A stretch of 64,000 bases of DNA from NCBI GenBank assembly GCA_964437825.1, contig CAYTIH010000008.1, forward strand, positions 1 to 64,000, read 5' to 3'. The translations under genes and the position numbers were made by a program. This DNA is from JBJFCE01 sp964437825. GTDB lineage: Bacteria > Bacillota > Clostridia > Lachnospirales > Lachnospiraceae. Position 1 is the stretch's first letter, and every line of letters begins with the position of its first letter. Below, piece after piece: positions 6,592 through 16,833 of this stretch. The notes beneath the pieces are model-generated. The model saw only the letters and a program-made list of their open reading frames with translations, searched no databases and was not told the origin of the DNA.

Positions 6592-8679
6592 TTACAGCAT
6601 TGCGTTGGTATCAAGAATCAACGCAACTTCACCATCGCCCAGAATGGTAGCGCCACTGATGATCTTGCATTTATTGATATACTTGCCAAGTGATTTAATA
6701 ACGATTTCCTGCTGTCCGATCAGATCGTCAACGACAAGACCGGCAAGCTTTTCGCCCTTCTTGACGATTACCACCATCAGATTCTGTGTTTCATCCTTTT
6801 CATATTGAAGGTCGAGTGCATTATCCAGTCTGATCAAAGGAATGACACTGCCCCGCAGATTAATAACCTCCTTAGCCTGTACCAGCTTAATATCCTCTAC
6901 CGGAATATCCTCGATCGTCTGAATGGAGCCTAACGAAATCGCATATTTTTCTCCGCCGACTACAACCATGAGCGCCTGAATAATCGCCAGTGTCAAAGGC
7001 AGCCTGATGATAAAGGTGCTTCCCTCTCCAAGCTTTGTTTTGACCTCTACTTCACCGCTTAACGCCTCGATCTTGGATTTTACCACATCCAAACCGACGC
7101 CTCGTCCGGAAATATCGGAAACCACCTTTGCTGTTGAAAAGCCTGCATGAAATAACAGATCTACAATGTCCTTCTCCGTCATATTATCAGCCTGCTCCGC
7201 TGTGATAACGCCGCGTTCAATCGCTTTATTCTTGACAGCTTCCACATCGATACCGTTACCGTCGTCACCGACCTCGATCACAACGTTATTACCGTCCTGA
7301 TAAGCATTCAGGAAAATAGATCCAACCTCTGATTTTCCGCGCTGCTTTCTAACCTCGGCAGATTCCAGACCATGATCCGCAGAATTTCTAAGCAGATGCA
7401 TCAGGGGATCGCCGATTTCATCTACAACGGTTCGATCCAGCTCCGTTTCTTCACCGGTCATATACAGTTCCATTTTCTTGTCCAGCTTCTTGGACAGATC
7501 ACGGATCATTCTCGGGAATTTATTAACAACGCTCTCAATCGGCACCATTCGTACCTTCATCACGGATTCGTGAAGATTGGTTGTAACGCTCTCGAGATAT
7601 TCTATCTGTTCATTAAACGTACTGCTCTTGGCGCTTTCCGTACCGGAGGCGGACACAAGGGAGTTCTTTGCAATAATCAGCTCGCTGACCAGATTCATCA
7701 GCACGTCCAGTTTTTCAATATCAACACGGACGGTTCTGTTAACAACCGGCTTGCCTGCAGCCTGCGGCTTTTTATTATCCTTTGCCTTTAGCTGTTCCGT
7801 TTTCGCCGCCGATTCCATATTATCTTCTTTTACGGCAACTTCCGTAGTCTCTTTTGCTTCCCGCGCAGAAGCATCCGCATGATATGTATCCGCAGGAACT
7901 ACGTCGCCAACCACATCCGCAATCTCGGACACGCTTTTTACAGCTGCAAAAATCTTATCAATGCTTTCCTTAGACAGTACAATCAAGCTGAAATGCAGCT
8001 CGAATTTCTCATCCTCAATATCCTGTGCGCTTGGATTTGAAATAACAATTTCGCCCAGCTCCTCAATGGCCTTGAATACCAGAAATGCACGTGCAGCCTT
8101 AAGCAGACAGGATTCCTGCATATATACCGTAATCCCATACAGATTCATTCCCTGCGCTGCGGCCTGCTCGAGAACATTTTTCTGGGACTCATCCAGCTTG
8201 ATTTCCTGCCATTTATTCTTATCCACGTCAGACTGCTCTTCCTTCGGCGCCGCCTGCTCTGCTGGCTTGGATGTCTTTGCATCGCCCTGACCTGATTTTC
8301 CTTTTAACTGGTCGTTCAGCGCTTTGATTAAGTTCTCGTTATCGTTGGTTCCCTCATCCGCTTCGCTCTGGATATTGTTCAGATATTCATCCAGTGCATC
8401 CAGACACTGAAACAGAATATCAATCATTTCGCCGTTTACCTTGATATTTCCGTTCCTAACCTCGGAAAACACATTTTCCATATCATGGGTCAGCGTCTGC
8501 ATTCTTTTATAACCCATCGTTCCCGCCATCCCTTTTAAGGAATGAGCGGCGCGGAAAATTTCGTTAATTGTATTTTCATTTTCCGGGTTCTGTTCCAGCT
8601 CCAGAATCTGTGTGTTCAAACTTTGCAAATGTTCCTTCGTCTCATCAATAAAGATTTCAAGATACTGACTTACATCCAT
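6592..8679 (-). CDS. cheA: Chemotaxis histidine kinase CheA
   Basis: A 695-residue class II histidine kinase. Domains in order: HPt (1-110) with the phosphorylated H46 in AAHSLKGMAG; a linker; a P2 CheY/CheB docking domain (about 160-265); a charged linker; the P3 dimerisation helices (about 315-380); the HATPase domain (about 380-560) with N-box HLLRNSADHGLE and glycine boxes VGDDGNGID and GRGVGLDVV; and a C-terminal CheW-like domain (about 565-695). It autophosphorylates and passes phosphate to CheY and CheB. Start ATG is 1 base after the cheB stop, with GGGGGT upstream. Confidence 0.97.
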   Translation of the reverse strand: MDVSQYLEIFIDETKEHLQSLNTQILELEQNPENENTINEIFRAAHSLKGMAGTMGYKRMQTLTHDMENVFSEVRNGNIKVNGEMIDILFQCLDALDEYLNNIQSEADEGTNDNENLIKALNDQLKGKSGQGDAKTSKPAEQAAPKEEQSDVDKNKWQEIKLDESQKNVLEQAAAQGMNLYGITVYMQESCLLKAARAFLVFKAIEELGEIVISNPSAQDIEDEKFELHFSLIVLSKESIDKIFAAVKSVSEIADVVGDVVPADTYHADASAREAKETTEVAVKEDNMESAAKTEQLKAKDNKKPQAAGKPVVNRTVRVDIEKLDVLMNLVSELIIAKNSLVSASGTESAKSSTFNEQIEYLESVTTNLHESVMKVRMVPIESVVNKFPRMIRDLSKKLDKKMELYMTGEETELDRTVVDEIGDPLMHLLRNSADHGLESAEVRKQRGKSEVGSIFLNAYQDGNNVVIEVGDDGNGIDVEAVKNKAIERGVITAEQADNMTEKDIVDLLFHAGFSTAKVVSDISGRGVGLDVVKSKIEALSGEVEVKTKLGEGSTFIIRLPLTLAIIQALMVVVGGEKYAISLGSIQTIEDIPVEDIKLVQAKEVINLRGSVIPLIRLDNALDLQYEKDETQNLMVVIVKKGEKLAGLVVDDLIGQQEIVIKSLGKYINKCKIISGATILGDGEVALILDTNAML

Positions 8680-8680
8680 G

Positions 8681-9772
8681 TTATTTTACCCCCACATTCA
8701 TAATGATTTCCTGGGCAATCTGGTCAATCGGAACAATTTGATCCGCCAGACCTGCATTTACGATGCTCTTTGGCATACCGTACACAGCACAGGTGCTTTC
8801 CTCCTGCACAATCGTATGAATCTTCTTTGCCTGTTTCAGTGCCGTAATTCCTTTGGTTCCGTCCGCTCCCATACCTGTCAGTACAACACAGACAATCTGC
8901 TCATAGGACGCTTGCCTGAGTGATTCGTACATATAATTGGCACAGGGCCTGACTCCCTCTCTGGGCGGTTCGTCCGTATAATGAATCACGCATTCACTGC
9001 CCTTTCTGACCACGTTCATATGGGAACCGCCTCTTGCCAGATAAATAGTACCCGGGCTGATGATATCGCCTTCCTCCGCCTCCTTGACGTGAAGCGGGCT
9101 TAAGGAATCCAGACGCTCGGCCAGGGATCTGGTAAATCCTGCAGGCATATGCTGAACAATCAGCACAGGCGCCTTCAGATTTGCGGGAAGGTGCGGTATT
9201 ACCTGCTGCAATGCTTTCGGTCCCCCTGTAGAGCATGCAATCGCGACGATCTGTGATGCGATAATCCTTGCGCCGTGTCTGGATACCAGTTCAACTACCT
9301 TCTTGGTTGCTTTAATATCCTCCAGATTAAAGCTTCTTTCAAAGGAAGGCAGCCTGGACTGCGTTACGGCATCCAAAATTTCCAAAAAGCGCTTCTGGAA
9401 CTTTCCGCTTCTGGCATCCGCTACTTTATCCGGTTTATGGATAAAATCAAGCGCTCCGAGCTCCAGACAATCCATCGTAATCTTGGCGCCTTCTGTGGTG
9501 TCCGTACTTGCTATCATGATCCTCGCGGAAATTTTGAGCCGCTGCAATTCCTTTAAAAGCTCAACTCCGGTCATTTTGGGCATATTGACATCCAGAACGA
9601 TACCGTCATACTGCTTTCTGCTGATTAAATCAAGCGCATCCAGTCCGTTAATTGCACGATCTACTACTTTGAATCGTTCATCAGAATTAATTATATCACA
9701 CAATGCGCTTCTCATGAATGCAGAGTCATCAACTACTAAAATTTTTTTTACATTTTTCTCATTTTTTTCCAT
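8681..9772 (-). CDS. cheB: Protein-glutamate methylesterase CheB
   Basis: A 363-residue response regulator plus methylesterase/deamidase, which removes methyl groups from receptors. The receiver domain (about 10-130) has the acidic pair D15-D16 and phospho-acceptor D61 in VLDVNMPKMTG. The catalytic domain (about 180-363) has the Ser in AIACSTGGPKAL, the His in IVQHMPAGFT and the late Asp in LTGMGADGTKG. I chose ATG at 9770-9772; the frame is open to a TTG at 9820 but that has no binding site and adds a non-family extension. The matching methyltransferase cheR is not in the window. Confidence 0.95.
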   Translation of the reverse strand: MEKNEKNVKKILVVDDSAFMRSALCDIINSDERFKVVDRAINGLDALDLISRKQYDGIVLDVNMPKMTGVELLKELQRLKISARIMIASTDTTEGAKITMDCLELGALDFIHKPDKVADARSGKFQKRFLEILDAVTQSRLPSFERSFNLEDIKATKKVVELVSRHGARIIASQIVAIACSTGGPKALQQVIPHLPANLKAPVLIVQHMPAGFTRSLAERLDSLSPLHVKEAEEGDIISPGTIYLARGGSHMNVVRKGSECVIHYTDEPPREGVRPCANYMYESLRQASYEQIVCVVLTGMGADGTKGITALKQAKKIHTIVQEESTCAVYGMPKSIVNAGLADQIVPIDQIAQEIIMNVGVK

Positions 9773-9829
9773 CAAACTAATCCCCAATTCCGAGCGGCTT
9801 GCCGCAAAGAAGCGTCGCAAATTTATGTA

Positions 9830-10546
9830 TTAATTCGTACTTCTCTGACGGCTCTTTCTTTCTTCCTCAAAAATATATTTAATGATTTCTTCCCGCTGCG
9901 CATCATTGATATTGACATACTGCACCCGGTGCTCATAAACGCCTTTCCGATTTTCCAGTTCGGCCGCCTTAAGTACCTTACCTACAAGATTATATTCCTT
10001 CAGCGTCCCGCCGATGATGAGATGATATTTGCAATAAATCATGGAATTTTCATCATAGCGCTGATTTGCTATGAACCTGATTCCGCCGCCGCTGATATCC
10101 ACAATAACGCTGTGCCTTAACGGCAGTCCCGGGACCAGATAGTCCTTCTTTCCCTCAAGCGCCGCAATTTCTTCTTCCTCCAGACTTCTTGCGCTCATAT
10201 CCAGTGCGCAGCTGAAACGATAATATTCCCTTCTCTGGTATTTTCTCAGATTGCTGATCAGCTCCAGTACAAGGATATATACATTGTTGCTTTTGTATCT
10301 GTCGATAATTCTGCAAAAGCACTGATACAATCCGTGATCGGTATAAAAGCAAACATCATACTCCCCATCCACAGGCAGCAAAATCAGCTTTGTCTGCTCC
10401 ATCGGCATCGTTACTTCAAGCCGGTCATCCGACAGCACCTCCAATACCCTGCTGGAATATGTCCTGCTTGCCAGATTTGATTCTTTTTCTCCCGATACTG
10501 CCTGTAATTCCAGTCTCTGGCCCGGCTCCACATACATTGATAGCAT
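9830..10546 (-). CDS. PilZ-domain flagellar brake protein (YcgR/YpfA type)
   Basis: A 238-residue protein with an N-terminal YcgR-type beta-barrel (about 1-90) and a C-terminal PilZ domain (about 95-225). The c-di-GMP binding residues are present: the Arg cluster YQRREYYRF (RxxxR) and the DISGGGIRF loop (D-x-S-x-x-G). In Bacillus and enterics such proteins bind c-di-GMP and slow the motor by contacting MotA or the switch. It sits between flhG and cheB with an AAGGAGG site before the ATG at 10546. It suggests that this flagellum is under c-di-GMP control. Confidence 0.9.
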   Translation of the reverse strand: MLSMYVEPGQRLELQAVSGEKESNLASRTYSSRVLEVLSDDRLEVTMPMEQTKLILLPVDGEYDVCFYTDHGLYQCFCRIIDRYKSNNVYILVLELISNLRKYQRREYYRFSCALDMSARSLEEEEIAALEGKKDYLVPGLPLRHSVIVDISGGGIRFIANQRYDENSMIYCKYHLIIGGTLKEYNLVGKVLKAAELENRKGVYEHRVQYVNINDAQREEIIKYIFEEERKSRQRSTN

Positions 10547-10558
10547 TTGATTTCCTCC

Positions 10559-11440
10559 TTACTGATTCTTTCTTCCCATTGCTATATGTGAGAAAAAGGC
10601 CGCTATTCCGCTCTTGGCAGCTGTCGTGCCGCATTCTTTATTCATCAGTGTCATTGCAATTTCTTCATACGCTCTCGCAGATTTTGCTGCAGGACATTGC
10701 AAAGAAACCGGCATCTGCTGCATCACTGCCTTTGCCAGCTGAGGATCCTGCGGAACGGCTCCGAGATAGGTAATCGGGAGCTTAATATATTTTGTTACTA
10801 CTGCATTCAGTTTGGAAAAAAGAATTTCTCCTTCTTCCACATGATCCACCTTATTCGCAATTACTTTAATTTGAGAGTCTGCCGCTGAAAACCTGGGATG
10901 CCTGTTCAATGACTTGAGCAGAGCATAAGAGTCCGTAATAGAGGTCGGCTCCGGTGTCATAACCAGTAAAATCTCTCCGCTTGCCACCAAAAACTCCAGG
11001 ACCGAATCTGAAATTCCGGCTCCCGTATCTACTATACTAATGTCCGTAATCGCATCCAATTCCGACAGGTTCTGAATAATATATGATAAATAATCTCTGT
11101 TTAGGTTAGAAAGTCCCGCAATTCCGGAGCCGCCCGAGATAAATCCTACCCCCATCGGCCCACATGTAATAATTTCCTTGATATTTTTCCCCTGATAAAT
11201 CAAATCACAAAGGTTATGTTTCGGAACCGCACCAAACATGATTTCTATATTTGCCAATCCGAAATCCGCATCCAGAATCACGACTCTCTTTCCCATTTTT
11301 CTGAACCAGATCGCAAGATTAATCGCTGTATTGGATTTTCCTACGCCTCCCTTACCACTGGTCACAGTAATGACGCGGGCAAGCGGCTTATTCACCTGAT
11401 TAGCCTTGATGATATTTCTTAACTGTTCTGCCTGATCCAT
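10559..11440 (-). CDS. flhG: Flagellar number regulator FlhG (MinD/ParA ATPase)
   Basis: A 293-residue MinD-like ATPase, also called YlxH or FleN. The deviant Walker A motif SGKGGVGKSN is at residues 28-37, with both lysines. Walker A', VVILDADFGLANIEIMFG, and the switch region IVDTGAGISDSVLEF follow. FlhG works with the GTPase FlhF to set flagellar number and place, and in Firmicutes it also binds FliM/FliY. It directly follows flhF. The C-terminus is short and lacks an obvious amphipathic helix, though this was judged by eye. Confidence 0.94.
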   Translation of the reverse strand: MDQAEQLRNIIKANQVNKPLARVITVTSGKGGVGKSNTAINLAIWFRKMGKRVVILDADFGLANIEIMFGAVPKHNLCDLIYQGKNIKEIITCGPMGVGFISGGSGIAGLSNLNRDYLSYIIQNLSELDAITDISIVDTGAGISDSVLEFLVASGEILLVMTPEPTSITDSYALLKSLNRHPRFSAADSQIKVIANKVDHVEEGEILFSKLNAVVTKYIKLPITYLGAVPQDPQLAKAVMQQMPVSLQCPAAKSARAYEEIAMTLMNKECGTTAAKSGIAAFFSHIAMGRKNQ

Positions 11441-11486
11441 TCATTATCCCCCGTAACATAATACCAATTATCAACACCTGTGCCAG

Positions 11487-12791
11487 CTACTTATTCCGCC
11501 CGCCAAGCAGCCTTCTGACCGTTTTCTGCGGATTAAACTTATCAATATCGTCAGGCACATTCTGCCCGCAGGTCACATATGACATCAGTGCTCCGGTATG
11601 GAGTCTTAAATTAAGCAGATTTCCAAGTGTCAGTGTTTCATCCAGTTTTGTAAAAATAAGCTTGTATTCCGTTATTTCGGAATAAGAATCTGCAATGCTG
11701 ACCAGATCCTTATATTTCGTTGTCGCACTGACTACCAGAAATACTTCTTTTTCCATACCCTCATCAACAGTCTTCAGATACTCCCCCATCGCCTGCTTTT
11801 GTTCTTCATTCTGATGAGAATGACCCGCAGTATCGACCAAAATAAAGTCATATTCCATAAAATCCCGGATCGCCGCCTGCATCTCCTCGATCGAATAGAT
11901 TACCCGAAAGGGAACATCCAGAATATTGGCATAGGTTCTAAGCTGCTCCACCGCCGCAATACGATACGTATCCGCAGTCAAAAGAGCAACCCGTTTTTTC
12001 TTCTCCACACTGATTTTAGATGCAATCTTGGCAATTGTCGTAGTCTTGCCGACTCCGGTCGGTCCGATAAAAAACACTACCTTTGCATACCGGGATGCCG
12101 GTGTAATCACAGAGGGCTGCCCGAATTTTAATACCATCTTCTGGTATACATTTGCCAAAAGATAATCAATGGGAGTGTCCTTTTTGATCTCCTTTTCCAG
12201 GTCATCGATAATCATATTTGCATAGCGCTCATGAACCTCATTTTCAATCATGGTGTTATATAAAAGCCTGACAAAAGCCTCAGATTCACTTGGCTTTTCC
12301 TCTTTTTCGGTCTCTTTTGCGGCCTCACTGATTGCAAGCGTATCCTGCAGTAAATTCTTTATGGAATTGAGCTTGGCCTCCATATCGCTGATATCGTCTT
12401 CGTCGACGTTTTTCTCTATGGTCTGCTTCTTTTCTACTGATGTAGTCTGCTCAGACCTCGCCAAATTATGAGAAAAATCTTCCGTTACGGGCGTCTGATC
12501 CTGAACAGCCGCATTGACAGACATTCCCTGTGTTCCGGCGGCTGCGCTTTTATTTGCAGCAGCCTCGCTTTGCATTACAACTTTTGCAATATCCTTTACC
12601 GCTGAGGAAACCCGCTCATTCTCCTCTTCAAGCGCCACGGTCACTTCCTTCATAGGATTCTTCCAAAATCGCATAATCCCTTTATGCTTGACACTGCGGA
12701 CGTTCATAACGACAATTCCCTGTCCCAGTTCCTTTTTGGCCGCATCCACAGCCTCCGCTTCCGTATTAGCCAGATACTTTTTGATAATCAT
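11487..12791 (-). CDS. flhF: Flagellar SRP-type GTPase FlhF
   Basis: A 434-residue protein of the SRP GTPase family. A basic N-terminal B domain with a low-complexity linker (about 1-155) precedes the N domain (about 160-225) and the GTPase G domain (about 230-434). P-loop GPTGVGKTTT is near 243, followed by DTYRIAAVEQLRTYA, the DTAGH switch II and the TKLDET specificity motif. FlhF marks the site of flagellar assembly and is regulated by FlhG. The ATG abuts the flhA stop codon, a sign of translational coupling. Confidence 0.96.
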   Translation of the reverse strand: MIIKKYLANTEAEAVDAAKKELGQGIVVMNVRSVKHKGIMRFWKNPMKEVTVALEEENERVSSAVKDIAKVVMQSEAAANKSAAAGTQGMSVNAAVQDQTPVTEDFSHNLARSEQTTSVEKKQTIEKNVDEDDISDMEAKLNSIKNLLQDTLAISEAAKETEKEEKPSESEAFVRLLYNTMIENEVHERYANMIIDDLEKEIKKDTPIDYLLANVYQKMVLKFGQPSVITPASRYAKVVFFIGPTGVGKTTTIAKIASKISVEKKKRVALLTADTYRIAAVEQLRTYANILDVPFRVIYSIEEMQAAIRDFMEYDFILVDTAGHSHQNEEQKQAMGEYLKTVDEGMEKEVFLVVSATTKYKDLVSIADSYSEITEYKLIFTKLDETLTLGNLLNLRLHTGALMSYVTCGQNVPDDIDKFNPQKTVRRLLGGRNK

Positions 12792-14837
12792 TTATGCTGT
12801 CACCATCCCTACCGACTGTAATTCCACGTTGGACTCCACCTCATTATAAGAAACAACAATCAGATCCTTGAAGTAGTCCTCTGTCAGTTTCTTAAAATAT
12901 ACACGCACAATTGGCGATGTTATAATAATCGGGGTCTTCCCCAGATTTTCCAATTTTTCCACTTCTTTTCCGAGGGCATCCATGATTGATTTCGTCTTCT
13001 CCGGACTTAAATTCAAATATGCGCCCTGCTCTGTCTGCTTGACGCCATTCATAATCTCCTGCTCCAGCTTCGGGTCCAGAGTCACCACACTGCTGGTCTC
13101 ATTTGCAGGAAAATATCTGCTTGAAATCGCACGCTTCAGGCTCTGTCTCACATATTCAGTCAGAATGTCCGTATCCCTGGTTGTAGTTGCATAATCAGCC
13201 AGCGTTTCAAAAATCGTAAGCAGATCCCTGATCGAAACTCCCTCACGCAGCAGATTTTGCAGCACCTTCTGAATCTCTCCGAGTCCAAGGAGCTTGGGCA
13301 CCAGCTCCTCCACTACGGAAGGATTGCTTTCCTTCAGATTGTTGATCAGGTTCTGCACATCCTGCCTTGTCAGCAGTTCCGCAATATGGTGTCTGATCAC
13401 TTCCGTCAGATGGGTCGCAATAATGGAAGGCGGATCTACAACGGTATATCCCATGCTTTCGGCGCGTTCTCTCTGTCCCTCGGTGATCCAGATCGCCGGC
13501 AGATGGAAGGAAGGCTCAAAGGTTGGGATTCCCGTGATTTCCTCCTGCACAAAGCCCGGATTCATTGCCATATAATGGTCAAACAGAATCTCACCTTCCG
13601 ACACCTGAATTCCCTTGATCTTAATAATATACTGATTGGGATTTAACTGAATGTTATCCCTCAAACGAATAATCGGAACCACAGTACCAAGCTCCAATGC
13701 GATCTGTCTTCGTATCATTACGACACGGTCCAACAAATCACCGCCCTGATTCACATCGGCAAGCGGTATAATACCATAGCCGAATTCCAGTTCAATCGGG
13801 TCCACGGATAACAGAGAATTGACATTCTCCGGCTGCCTGATTTCCTCGGCCTCTTTTTCCTCCGTATCCACAGACTCCTCCACTTCCGCCGACTTGATCT
13901 CCCTTTGTATTATGGTTCCCGCAATCAGGAACATACCTCCCAAAATAATAAAGAGTACGGTATTAAGAGGCGTAACCACGCCAAGAAGCACCATAACAAA
14001 GCCAACGATATATAAAACCTTGGGGATACTAAACAGCTCGCTGATCAGCTCATCTCCGAATTCAGCCTCCTTGGCCCCTTTGGTTACCAGAATACCTGTG
14101 GATAACGAAATTAACAAGGACGGCACCTGGCTGACAAGACCGTCGCCGATGGTCAGAATCGCATATTTGTTCAGCGCATCCACAATCTCCATATCCTGTC
14201 TGAGTACACCCATCAGAATACCGCCGATAATATTAACAGCCGTAATCATCAGACCTGCCGTTGCATCTCCCTTTACATACTTTACAGCACCGTCCATATT
14301 ACCAAAAAAGCTGGATTCTTCCTGAATCTTGTCCCTTCTGCGCTTTGCCTCCGCATCATCAATGGCTCCGGTATTCAAATCGGCATCGATCGCCATCTGC
14401 TTACCGGGCATAGCATCCAGTGTAAATCTGGCAGTAACCTCAGCTACACGCTCGGAACCTTTATTGATAACCATAAACTGTACCAAAATCAGGATGATGA
14501 ATACAATGGCACCGATAACCAGATCACCGCCGCCTACAAATTCGCCGAAGGTCTGAACCACATTTCCGGCATATCCCTGTGACAGGATCTGACGGGTACT
14601 TGATACGTTTAATGCAATACGGAAAATAGTGGTAAATAACAGAATCGTCGGGAAATACGCCATATCCAGTACTTCCTTCGAGAGCATACAGGAAAACATG
14701 ACCGTAAATGATATCGCCATATCAAAGGCAAGAAGCACATCCAAAAGACCTGTGGGCACCGGTATAATCAGCATAACAAACGCCGCCAAGATATACGCTG
14801 CAATAAAAATATCACCCGAGACTTTTTTCTTCTTCAT
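12792..14837 (-). CDS. flhA: Flagellar export gate protein FlhA
   Basis: A 681-residue integral membrane protein of the flagellar type III export gate. The N-terminal half (about 1-320) has eight predicted membrane helices and the conserved FHIPEP-like cytosolic loop region with FTLDAMPGKQMAIDADLN. The C-terminal cytosolic half (about 340-681) forms the ring that docks chaperone-substrate complexes. Length is normal. It follows flhB by about 70 bases with an AGGAGG site before the ATG. It should act with FlhB, FliP, FliQ and FliR encoded just upstream. Confidence 0.97.
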   Translation of the reverse strand: MKKKKVSGDIFIAAYILAAFVMLIIPVPTGLLDVLLAFDMAISFTVMFSCMLSKEVLDMAYFPTILLFTTIFRIALNVSSTRQILSQGYAGNVVQTFGEFVGGGDLVIGAIVFIILILVQFMVINKGSERVAEVTARFTLDAMPGKQMAIDADLNTGAIDDAEAKRRRDKIQEESSFFGNMDGAVKYVKGDATAGLMITAVNIIGGILMGVLRQDMEIVDALNKYAILTIGDGLVSQVPSLLISLSTGILVTKGAKEAEFGDELISELFSIPKVLYIVGFVMVLLGVVTPLNTVLFIILGGMFLIAGTIIQREIKSAEVEESVDTEEKEAEEIRQPENVNSLLSVDPIELEFGYGIIPLADVNQGGDLLDRVVMIRRQIALELGTVVPIIRLRDNIQLNPNQYIIKIKGIQVSEGEILFDHYMAMNPGFVQEEITGIPTFEPSFHLPAIWITEGQRERAESMGYTVVDPPSIIATHLTEVIRHHIAELLTRQDVQNLINNLKESNPSVVEELVPKLLGLGEIQKVLQNLLREGVSIRDLLTIFETLADYATTTRDTDILTEYVRQSLKRAISSRYFPANETSSVVTLDPKLEQEIMNGVKQTEQGAYLNLSPEKTKSIMDALGKEVEKLENLGKTPIIITSPIVRVYFKKLTEDYFKDLIVVSYNEVESNVELQSVGMVTA

Positions 14838-14910
14838 TGGTCCGTTTTCCTCCTTTCTCCCGTACTTTATTTGACATTCCGATATATGCCTGTCCCAAAG
14901 TTCATGTCAT

Positions 14911-16050
14911 CTATGCGCTTCCCTTTTTCTTTGCCGTAGGCGGGTTTGTACCCTTAATGCTGTATACGAAAGCCAAGACCTCTGCCACAGCCTGAAACAG
15001 TTCCGGCGGTACCTGTGCTTCCAGCTCCACATTATAATAAAGCATTCTGGCAAGCGGTTTATTTTCTACAATTTCCACATGATTTTCTCTTGCAATTTCC
15101 TTGATCTTCTGTGCAAGATAATCCTCTCCCTTTGCAACCACATAAGGAGCATCATATTTATCCGGATCATAGCAAAGTGCCACCGCAAAGTGCGTCGGGT
15201 TTGTGATAACCACATCCGCTCTGGGAACCGCCTGCATCATACGTCTTTGGGAAGCTTCTCTCATCTTCTGCCTGATCTTTGCCTTGACCTTAGGATCACC
15301 TTCGGAATTCTTATATTCATCCTTAACCTCCTGCTTGGTCATCTTCATATCTTCATTAAATTTCCACTTCTGATAAAAATAATCCGCAGCCGCTATGATA
15401 ATATAAAAGGCCGACAGCTTGATTCCCAGATTGATGACCGTATCTCCGATGGCCCTGACTGCCTGTATCAGCGGCATGTCAAAAAACAGATAAATCAATC
15501 CCACACTTTCTTTTAAGGTGGTAAATACAATGTAGCCGATGAGCAAGATTTTCAATACGGATTTTAATAATTCCACAAGCGCCCGCTTAGAAAAAAGTCG
15601 TTTAATCCCCTTAATCGGATTCAACTTGCTTAGCTTCGGCTTTAACGGCTTTGCGGTAGGTTTCCACTTTACCTGCACCAAATCAGCGATAAACGCCACC
15701 AGAAACGCAATCACATAGATCGGAAGCATGGTAGTCAAAAGCTGACTCATTCCGTCTTTGATCAGATTCCACATACCGATTTCATCAACCCCGCCGCGCG
15801 ACTTGGCAAGTTCCGGAATTTTATTATACACGGCCTGGAACAGTTCCATTAAATTAGTTCCGAGCCCTCCGACCCATACCTTTAAGACCAGAAACAACGC
15901 CATCAGCATCACGCAATTACCAATTTCCTTGCTCTTAGCTACCTGACCTTCTTTCCTGCTATCGGTTAATTTTTTTTGCGTCGGCTGTTCGGTTTTCTCT
16001 CCGCCCGGTCCGTCCTTTGCAAAAAACTGCAGATTATATTCTAATATCAC
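14911..16050 (-). CDS. flhB: Flagellar export gate protein FlhB
   Basis: A 379-residue protein with four membrane helices in the N-terminal half and a cytosolic C-terminal domain that switches export specificity from rod-hook to filament. The autocleavage motif N284-P285-T286-H287 is intact, so self-processing is expected. The start is GTG at 16050, overlapping the fliR stop by 4 bases (GTGA), with a GGAGG site inside fliR. Residues 15-45 have the family's conserved GGEKTEQPTQKKL start. Confidence 0.96.
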   Translation of the reverse strand: MILEYNLQFFAKDGPGGEKTEQPTQKKLTDSRKEGQVAKSKEIGNCVMLMALFLVLKVWVGGLGTNLMELFQAVYNKIPELAKSRGGVDEIGMWNLIKDGMSQLLTTMLPIYVIAFLVAFIADLVQVKWKPTAKPLKPKLSKLNPIKGIKRLFSKRALVELLKSVLKILLIGYIVFTTLKESVGLIYLFFDMPLIQAVRAIGDTVINLGIKLSAFYIIIAAADYFYQKWKFNEDMKMTKQEVKDEYKNSEGDPKVKAKIRQKMREASQRRMMQAVPRADVVITNPTHFAVALCYDPDKYDAPYVVAKGEDYLAQKIKEIARENHVEIVENKPLARMLYYNVELEAQVPPELFQAVAEVLAFVYSIKGTNPPTAKKKGSA

Positions 16051-16826
16051 ATCATTGCCTCCACCATGGATACGATCATGACCTTCATTTCCTTAAAGAT
16101 CAGATTTGCAAGCGCCGGCAGCAGCCACATGGATAAATACAAAACAACCAGCCCCGCCAGAATTTTGATCTGCATACCAACCGCAAACAGATTCAGCTGC
16201 GGCGCCACCTTAGCCAAAATGGCCAATACTGCATTCATCACCAAAATGACTGCAAAAACAGGAAGTGCAATCTGAAACCCGATCATAAAATACTCCCCCA
16301 TAAAGGAAATCATAGAGGACAGAATATTTCCGACCGCAAATTGAACGCCGTCCACAGGAATCAGCGTATAGGTCTCTATCACTGCCTTGATAATGTATTG
16401 GTACATTCCTGACGTAATCAGCAAAAAGGAAAAAATGTATTTGAAAAATACACCGGTAATTGTAGCGCTATCCTGAAATGTGGGATCCATCAGGCTTGCA
16501 GCCGACAATCCGATTTCCAAATCCACCAAACGTCCCGCCATGGTCACAATATGCATACAGATCGCTGCCGACAATCCGATCAAAAGTCCGACTACAGCCT
16601 CTTTCATTACAATCAAAGCATACTGAAATACCGTATCATACTGAAGCGCCACAGGATCCGTAATCGTATATACCAAGTAAGAAAGAAAAATACTGAGAGC
16701 CACCTTAAAACGGCTTGGTACATTTACTTCTCCATAGAACGGCGCCAAATGCATAAAGCTGACCATACGTATAAAAATCAGAAGAAAATATTCTAATTCT
16801 GAAGTTGATATCGAAAAGTCTACCAT
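16047..16826 (-). CDS. fliR: Flagellar export protein FliR
   Basis: A 259-residue membrane protein with about six hydrophobic helices. It is part of the FliP-FliQ-FliR export channel in the membrane. The family pattern is seen in GLSAAICMHIVTMAGRLVDLEIGLSAASL... and PVFAVILVMNAVLAILAKVAPQLN. It lies 7 bases after fliQ and overlaps flhB by 4 bases. The ribosome binding site before the ATG at 16826 is weak (AAGATAAG), so translation may rely on coupling with fliQ. Confidence 0.95.
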   Translation of the reverse strand: MVDFSISTSELEYFLLIFIRMVSFMHLAPFYGEVNVPSRFKVALSIFLSYLVYTITDPVALQYDTVFQYALIVMKEAVVGLLIGLSAAICMHIVTMAGRLVDLEIGLSAASLMDPTFQDSATITGVFFKYIFSFLLITSGMYQYIIKAVIETYTLIPVDGVQFAVGNILSSMISFMGEYFMIGFQIALPVFAVILVMNAVLAILAKVAPQLNLFAVGMQIKILAGLVVLYLSMWLLPALANLIFKEMKVMIVSMVEAMM

Positions 16827-16833
16827 AATATTC

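Noticed and set aside
9773..9820. TTG start extending CheB by 16 residues
   Set aside because: No ribosome binding site; family start fits the ATG at 9772.
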